From Drosophila pseudoobscura (lineage: Eukaryota; Arthropoda; Insecta; Diptera; Drosophilidae): a DNA stretch of 64,000 bases. How positions within the stretch are numbered: the first letter of the stretch is position 1; every line of letters begins with the position of its first letter. The notes under the pieces were generated by a model. That model was not told the DNA's origin, did not search any database, and saw only the letters and a program-made list of their open reading frames with translations. Position numbers and translations under genes: made by a program. Positions 58,027 to 64,000 of the stretch are shown here, in pieces. The stretch covers positions 21,161,501 to 21,225,500 of the forward strand of contig NC_046680.1 in assembly GCF_009870125.1 (NCBI RefSeq). The letters are read 5' to 3'.

Positions 58027-61000
58027 ATGAGTAAACAAACCAATAAAGCACCCAAAGATGCAGCGGCCTCAAAGGTAACATCGCCGCACGGCACATTTGC
58101 AGTCCTCAGTTGCACGCTATAACATTTCACTCTGATTTGCAGCGAATAAGCGAGAAAAAACTAGAGGCTTTCACAGTGGGCACATTCTCGAAGCCGCATT
58201 TGTCCAAGAAAGAGATTGAGGAGCAGAAGAAAAAGGAGGATGCGGCTGCCGCGGCACATGTAAGTGCATAGGTAGCTCTCTCTCTCCCTCTTTATTGATA
58301 TACATATGTACAAAAATTTTATATTCTAGGCCTTCAAAGAGTTCGTGGAAACGTTCCAGGAAGCACCCACCCCCTCGTCCAAGGTGTGGGTGAAGGCCGG
58401 TACCTACGATGCAGGCTCCAGGCGTGAGGACAAGTCGGAGAAGGGAAAACTGTATAAGCCTTGGTCGAGGCTCTTGGATAAGGAACCCGACAAAATCGAA
58501 GAATACGCCAAGACGCTGGCTTCAGATCTCAAAAAGGAGCCGCTGAAAAAGAAAAATCAGGAGAAGAAGAAAAGCAACTTGGAGCTGTTTAAGGAGGAGT
58601 TAAGACAGTAAGCTCGACTACCATTCCTACTACGATTCATTTATTCATTCATGGTTATGCAAATTTCTTTCAGGATCCAAGAAGAACGCGAGGAGCGGCA
58701 CAAGTACAAGCACATGGCCGTATCACAGGCTCCTCCAGCACAGCAACAGCAGCCACAGCAGCAGGCGGCATCACAAAGCAGTAGTAGTAGTGCTTCCACC
58801 GGCTCTCAGCAGGCAGCAAGCAACGCGCGCGAAGTGGGATCGTTTGACACCGGGGATCCCAATACTACCAACCTCTACTTGGGCAACCTAAATCCGAAGA
58901 TATCTGAGCAGCAGCTTATGGAGACTTTCGGGCGCTATGGTCCCTTGGCGAGTATCAAGATCATGTGGCCACGTTCCGATGAGGAGAAGGCGCGTGGGCG
59001 CAATTGCGGCTTTGTCGCCTACATGAGCCGCAGGGACGCCGAAAGGGCACTTCGGACCCTCAACGGCCGCTACATCATGGGCTATGAGATGCGTCTGGGC
59101 TGGGGTAAGACGGTGCCCATAATGAACACGCCCATATTTGTTCCACAAGCGCTAATGGAGCTGACCCTTCCCCCGCCGCCATCGGGACTACCATTCAATG
59201 CACAACCGCCCGCGAGTGAGGCTGATACGTTACCCAAAAAGAGCTACAAAGAGTACGACAGCGAGGAGGAAAAGGAGAATATGGAGAGGGTAAAAAAGCA
59301 CATGCAAGAGGCATGCCATCAAATAGTCCCGAATTAAAATTTTGTATTTTTAGATTCTTAGCAAATCAATAGTAAAAGTCTTCATACCTACAGAGAAGTA
59401 AGAGCGGCCCATTATAGTGTATGGTCTTTATAGAAACTAATCTGAGCAAAACTCCTAACTCTTCTTCCAGAGCTGTGCTTAACGTTATCCATCGTATGAT
59501 TGAGTTTGTTATACGCGAAGGACCCCTGTTCGAGGCATCGGTAATGATTCGCGAAATGGAGAATTCGCTGTTCTCGTTCCTTTTCGATAACGAGAGTCCA
59601 GCCCACATATATTACCGCTGGAAACTCTTCTCTCTGTGTCAAGGGGACACGCCCGGCGAGTGGCGAGAGAAGGAGTTCCGAATGTTCAAGAATGGACCCG
59701 TTTGGAAGCCACCAGTGGCCAATTTTTATACCCAAGGCATGCCCGATGAACTAGTTGTTGATCCCGATGCACCAGTCGTCAGCAAAGGAGCCCTGTCCAA
59801 TGCACAACGCGATCGACTCGAGGATCTCATCAGACACCTAGTACCCGAACGTGCTCGCATCGGGGATGCCATGATCTTCTGTATTGAACATGCTGATGCT
59901 GCTGATGAGATATGCGAATGCATTACCGAGTCCATGGCAAGCCTCCATACGCTGCCGTCGAAGAAAATTGCACGTTTATACCTGATCTCTGATATACTGC
60001 ACAACTGCACTGTGAAAGTCTCCAATGCCTCGTTCTTTCGGAAATCGTAAGTTAATCAGTTATTTATTTGCTTTTAATTTGTTCTTTATATTGTTTCTGT
60101 ACTTTGCAGCGTGGAAAAGCAATTGATGGACGTGTTTGAGTGTCTCCATGCCTATTGCCTGAATATTGACAGCCGCCTTAAGGCGGAAGGCTTTAAGTCC
60201 AGAGTCTGCAATGTCATACGCACCTGGGAGGAATGGACCATCTATCCGAAAGAGTTTTTGGCTCAGCTCAGATGTAAATTCCTGGGCAAACAGGTTTGTA
60301 TAATCCATCCCCCTTTGTTTGCAATGAAGTTTTTCATTGTGGATTCGTCTTTAGTACATTATCCCGCCCAGTTCTCCACAAATGGAGGAATCACGCTCTG
60401 AGGAGGCCGTGGACGAAGATATTGACGGAGCACCACTATCTGGCGACGATAAAGATGATGAGGACTTGGATGGTGTTCCATTGGACGGTGCTGCTTTGCT
60501 TAAGAGCGCCTTGAAGCTGGCTCTGCCAGAGTCTCTCACTCCTCAGCGTGACACGCCCAACAGAGAGGAGTACCATGATGAAATCGATGGCATACCCTGT
60601 AAGTAATAATGACTAGGTAATCGAGAATACGATGTTATTCTATGTGGAATTTCAGTTGATGAAGACCTCGATGGTGTGCCGCTGGAAAAGGAGGCCAAGT
60701 CGCATGTTAAGCTGCCTGGATTTATACCTTCAAAATGGGAGACAGTTGATCCTCAGCAGGTGGAGGCCCAAGCCATAACGACTAGCAAATGGGACACACT
60801 AGATCCGCCCGACCCGCCCAAGTTCTTTAGCTCGGATGAGGACACTGACGATGACAGCTCGCAACAGTACAGCGATGAGAAGCGACAGCAGTTGAGGGAC
60901 ATTGAATTAAAGGCCATGCAATACCAAGATGAACTGGAGTCGGGTAAGCGACGCGTGGATGTTGGCTGGACGGTCGTGGAACAAGTAGACCACTACCGCA

Positions 61001-61485
61001 AGCGCTTGTTGAAACAGGTATGCGCATGCCGTAAACATTTCAATTAGTCTTCCATTTGCTTATATTATAATCTTTTCAAATAGGATTTAAGATCAGAGTC
61101 TGTCGTAGACTCTCCGTTGAGCTACATGAACACCAAATTAAAGAGCTCCAAGCACAGCCAGAGTCCAGTTCCATACAGAAGTGCCTCTCGCAAACGGTCG
61201 CATTCCCCTTACAGCGGGGGAGATAGCAAGCGACGTGACTATTCACCGGATAACTCTCGTAGTTCAAAATCGTCCAAACGCAATCGTTCGCGGAGTGACT
61301 CCGATTCTCCAAAGCGCTACTCGGAGCGATCCGCCCGCAGTACGCGATACGACAGTCCTGCATCTACTTCTTCTCGGTCCCGACGATCTCCATCGCCATC
61401 GTACAGGTCGCGATCTGACCGCCGTGAGGAGGCATCGCCTACGAAGCATCGTAGCGAAAAGCACAAGCACAAGCATAGGTACTAG
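58027..61485 (+). CDS. CG9346: U2 snRNP-associated SURP-domain protein SR140 (U2SURP homolog)
   Basis: Nuclear splicing factor of the 17S U2 snRNP. Ten exons, 58027-58074, 58143-58259, 58330-58607, 58674-59289, 59354-59397, 59471-60046, 60110-60293, 60355-60598, 60656-61017 and 61084-61485, give 956 residues. Order: N-terminal Lys-rich part with FSKPHLSKKEIEEQ; RRM with NLYLGNLNPKISEQQLMETF and GRNCGFVAYM; SURP module with NVIHRMIEFVIREGPLFEA and HIYYRWKLFS; CID-like domain with RIGDAMIFCIEHADAADE and WEEWTIYP; repeated DEDxDGxPL motifs (the SF1-binding type in this family); and an Arg/Ser-rich tail. The 44-base exon 5 (IPTEK) is needed to join RRM and SURP. Exon 8 uses the acceptor TTTAG at 60354, the only one in phase. 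Confidence 0.95.
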
Positions 61486-61818
61486 AGTGTTTCATGATTG
61501 GACTATAATAAAATTCAAATCAATTGTGTATGAAAACGCATTCTTTGTTGGTTTAAAATACATGATATATTGTAAATCTAAATGGTTTGCATAGGCTCTC
61601 CTGTTAATATGTCGCATTCTCACACTATATTATGGCCCAAGTAGTTCGATTCCGTCCTGCGAATTTTTCTAAAAACTTCAATCTAAGCAAACTAAATATT
61701 TAAAACTGTTGTGATTGTTAAGGAAAGCTGGCCAACCCGTGTCCTCGAACTGCCTGAGCCGAGCGCTAGCGCAAAATGGTTATAATCTTAGGGTTAATTC
61801 AGAATAGAATTAATAGGC
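61486..61818. other. facing 3' UTRs of SR140 and RMND5 genes
   Basis: 333 AT-rich bases between convergent stops, with polyadenylation signal AATAAA at 61507-61512 for the plus-strand gene, 22 bases after its stop. Nothing else seen. Confidence 0.55.
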
Positions 61819-63144
61819 TTAAAAGTAAATACGAACAGCCTCTTCGGCATTCTGCTCTACGGGGCAATATGGGCATTTGAGTATGTGGCCGTTGCTGAGC
61901 TTGTGAAGGGCATCGTTGGAGATGACATGACCACAGGTCAACTTCTTTGGCGGATTGTCCTCGGAGGTCTGCTGACGCAAGATGGGACAGGCGAAGATTG
62001 AATGGAAGCGGAATTCTGGCTGGAGATCGATTTCGATGGGCAGCTCGTCGCAGCCATTCCACATTCCCAGGACCTGGCGCGATTGCATCACCTGCTTGAT
62101 GTTCAATAGAGCGGGAAGGGCAGTGCATCCAGCATTCACAACAACAGACAAGGCAGAGTTCTTACTAATGCCCAGCAGCTGGCAGGCATCCTTAAGAAAT
62201 ATAAACGATAGTTCAGTCCACATTTCCTGGCCCAGGAAATGCTTGTAAGGAGAGTTCTCCAGCCCGGCAGGCAGATATATAAAGCTGGCCATCAGATTGG
62301 CTATCTCGTGCTCATAGCGCAAGGCAAACTTCTTGAAATTCGTCCGGGCATAGACAACGGCCTCGTTCTGCGACTCCACGCCATACGAGACAAGCTGCAT
62401 AAAGCGCATGCGGTGCAGCCGAAACTCAATGAGAGAGTGCCGCTCCATGAGCTGTGGTGAGTAGCGCTTGGTCCACTTGAGGGCTTCGGTCAGCTCCCGC
62501 TTCTGTATCTTCATCCAAATACTATAGATATCGGCGAACTCCCGCTCCGAGTCGAACACATCCTGGGCTTGATCCTCTGTCATTTTGCATTCTTTGATCA
62601 AAGTGCGGGCCACTGTGTCCATGCCCTGGCGGCAATAGTGCTTGGCAATGGCCTTGTTTAGCAGCATCAGGTTCTCCTCGTCCTGCAGGACATCGACACG
62701 CATGGTGGATGTAAAGTCGGCGCTAAAATTACGATCAATAGCCTTCCCGATCTTTGAAATCGAGCCGTGCAAGTCACGATGCTCTGTGGACAGCTTCTGC
62801 ACCCTTTCATTACATTTTAAAATGGCCCCTCTGATCACCTCCATGTGGCGATCAGTGGGACGCTGCGGCGCAGTTGGTTCCGTCTCCACCTGCATGCTCA
62901 CACCATCGCCCATTGGGTCGTCTACGCTGGGAGCATTTGCATTCACCTGAGTGCTCGAGTTAAGAGTCGTTACCATTTGCTCGGCATTGCCAAGGGCATT
63001 GACCAAGTCCGACATCAGCATCGCAATATCCCCTACATCGGCCGAGGCATTGTCGCGTAGCTGCTCTAGTTTAGTAACAACTCGGTCGAGATCCTTTTCC
63101 ACCGATGAACAGGCCCACGATTCGCTATCCATTGTTTGCTCCAC
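61819..63144 (-). CDS. souji: RMND5/Gid2 homolog, RING subunit of the CTLH E3 ubiquitin ligase
   Basis: Single exon, 441 residues. In flies this ligase, with the E2 enzyme Kondo, clears translational repressors (ME31B, Cup, Trailer hitch) at the maternal-to-zygotic transition. The N-terminal part is helical. LisH-like and CTLH regions are at about 165-280 (AIAKHYCRQGMDTVARTLI and DIYSIWMKIQKRELTEAL), followed by the CRA-like part. A degenerate RING at about 385-430 reads ACPILRQQTS, LTCGHVISNDAL, LKCPYCP, as in Gid2/RMND5, which lack some zinc ligands. The gene ends EEAVRIYF, as the family does. The first ATG (MEQTMDSESW) is used; the ATG four codons on is equally possible. Confidence 0.92.
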   Translation of the reverse strand: MEQTMDSESWACSSVEKDLDRVVTKLEQLRDNASADVGDIAMLMSDLVNALGNAEQMVTTLNSSTQVNANAPSVDDPMGDGVSMQVETEPTAPQRPTDRHMEVIRGAILKCNERVQKLSTEHRDLHGSISKIGKAIDRNFSADFTSTMRVDVLQDEENLMLLNKAIAKHYCRQGMDTVARTLIKECKMTEDQAQDVFDSEREFADIYSIWMKIQKRELTEALKWTKRYSPQLMERHSLIEFRLHRMRFMQLVSYGVESQNEAVVYARTNFKKFALRYEHEIANLMASFIYLPAGLENSPYKHFLGQEMWTELSFIFLKDACQLLGISKNSALSVVVNAGCTALPALLNIKQVMQSRQVLGMWNGCDELPIEIDLQPEFRFHSIFACPILRQQTSEDNPPKKLTCGHVISNDALHKLSNGHILKCPYCPVEQNAEEAVRIYF

Positions 63145-64000
63145 TTTCTTTGTGACAAAATAAAAAAAAAACTAGCCACGCCAGGCGCGCTTTTCCTTTA
63201 GACTTCAGACCAAAACGAACTCAATTCTCGATCTCTGAGGTTTTTTCCAAGGTCTATGCTAGATTTCACCGTTTAGCGGAATATGCGTATTATTTAAAAA
63301 TTCTTAATTTTATAAATTATAACACACACAAACATTGCGACCAGTGTGACCGTGGACTTTTCGATATCTGACTGGACTTATCAAGTTCTGTTTTACATAT
63401 TCCTCGATTTTGATATTCCGACGGATATTACTATATATAAAGCGCATTTAGCCATGCCCACATAATTTTATACGATTAATTAATCAATTTTCTACAAGAT
63501 TGGTTAGTTTTTAATCCTTGCTTTTATTGTATTTATTGTAAAAAAAGGTTTGAACAAAATAGTTCAACAAAAAAAGAGTCACTATGTTGCGTGTAGGCTT
63601 TTGTATACCCTATTTTGTTAATTTTATATGAAGATGAAACGTGATTTATAAAGACCTTTTCTCAAATTGATATTCTTTAGACATATTCATGAATATTATT
63701 AGTATCTTGTATATATTTATCTCGATCCTGATGCCTACGGAGCCTGGGATGACAAACATTTTTTCAACTCTATAATACCCCTTTCTCTAGGGTATGAAAA
63801 CTAGTGTTGCCGGTAATCATTGTCTTCAACCGGTTATTTATCAATAAATACTCGTTTTTGATCTTCCGTCGAATATTACTAGCTACCAAAGACCCTCAGG
63901 TCTGAACTCATAATTTTATCCAATTATTACATAAATTTCCTACAAGACTGGCCAACTTTAAGTTCTCATCATTATTGTATTGTTTATAAAATAAGGTTTA
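63145..64000. other. intergenic AT-rich sequence to the window edge
   Basis: No gene seen in 856 bases. The first 60 bases are the souji leader. From 63400 onward lie two diverged direct repeats (next entry) separated by AT-rich sequence containing ATACCC...GGGTAT palindromic words near 63775-63797. Confidence 0.5.
63403..64000 (+). repeat. pair of diverged direct repeats, about 450 bases apart
   Basis: Unit 1 (63403-63553) and unit 2 (about 63849-63999) align by eye along about 150 bases. Shared words in order are TTTTGATxTTCCG, ATATTACTA, CATAATTTTAT, TTTxCTACAAGAxTGG, ATTATTGTAT-type and AAGGTTT. The copies are perhaps 65-75% alike, so they are old. Unit 2 may continue beyond the window. 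Probably part of a satellite-like or transposon-derived family; no coding capacity seen. Confidence 0.5.

Noticed and set aside
59290-59337. Stop at 59335-59337 as the end of the SR140 gene
   Set aside because: The SURP, CID and SR domains of the same family follow in phase after a 64-base intron and a 44-base exon, so this stop is intronic.

Overview
The window is nuclear DNA of a fruit fly of the genus Drosophila. Genes on both strands are split by short introns, mostly 50-80 bases with GT...AG ends. Nearly every protein reads as the ortholog of a known D. melanogaster protein. UTRs and introns are AT-rich and full of microsatellites, and several promoters carry the DRE word TATCGATA. Protein divergence and the gene set suggest Muller element C of a species outside the melanogaster group, perhaps obscura-like; that placement is inference. 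I joined exons by hand using reading phase, and every multi-exon model listed closes in frame.

Layout, 1-14.8 kb: EMC8-9 (cut by the left edge), the mitochondrial i-AAA protease YME1L, asrij/OCIAD, the GDP-fucose synthase Gmer, Mediator subunit MED23, then two convergent CLIP-domain serine proteases. 14.8-19 kb is a poorly coding transcription unit with small ORFs, including a 45-residue membrane-type ORF. 19-31 kb holds an axonemal dynein intermediate chain (Dnai1), FKRP and a receptor guanylyl cyclase (CG3216). 31.8-35.2 kb holds the divergent pair dgt3 (augmin) and Prosalpha3 (20S proteasome).

35.8-40.3 kb is the fast-evolving part: two paralogous small secreted SVWC proteins flank a secreted protein built from about five 106-residue tandem repeats that looks lineage-specific. 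40.3-42.1 kb contains dispersed repeats. 42.2-52.9 kb is a large C2H2 zinc-finger, glutamine-rich gene with a 3.8-kb first intron and a long 3' UTR. Its TGA stop is followed by a 49-codon in-frame Q/P/H-rich extension, a strong stop-codon readthrough candidate.

53-63.1 kb holds CDK5RAP3 (with a LINE fossil in an intron), the ZAD zinc-finger gene grauzone, the U2 snRNP-associated SR140 homolog, and the RMND5/Gid2 E3 ligase subunit. The last 0.85 kb is AT-rich with a diverged direct repeat. Most genes are housekeeping genes without a shared pathway. The accessory signals are the SVWC/repeat-protein cluster, the small-ORF unit and the readthrough candidate. I saw no tRNA, rRNA, CRISPR array or LTR element.
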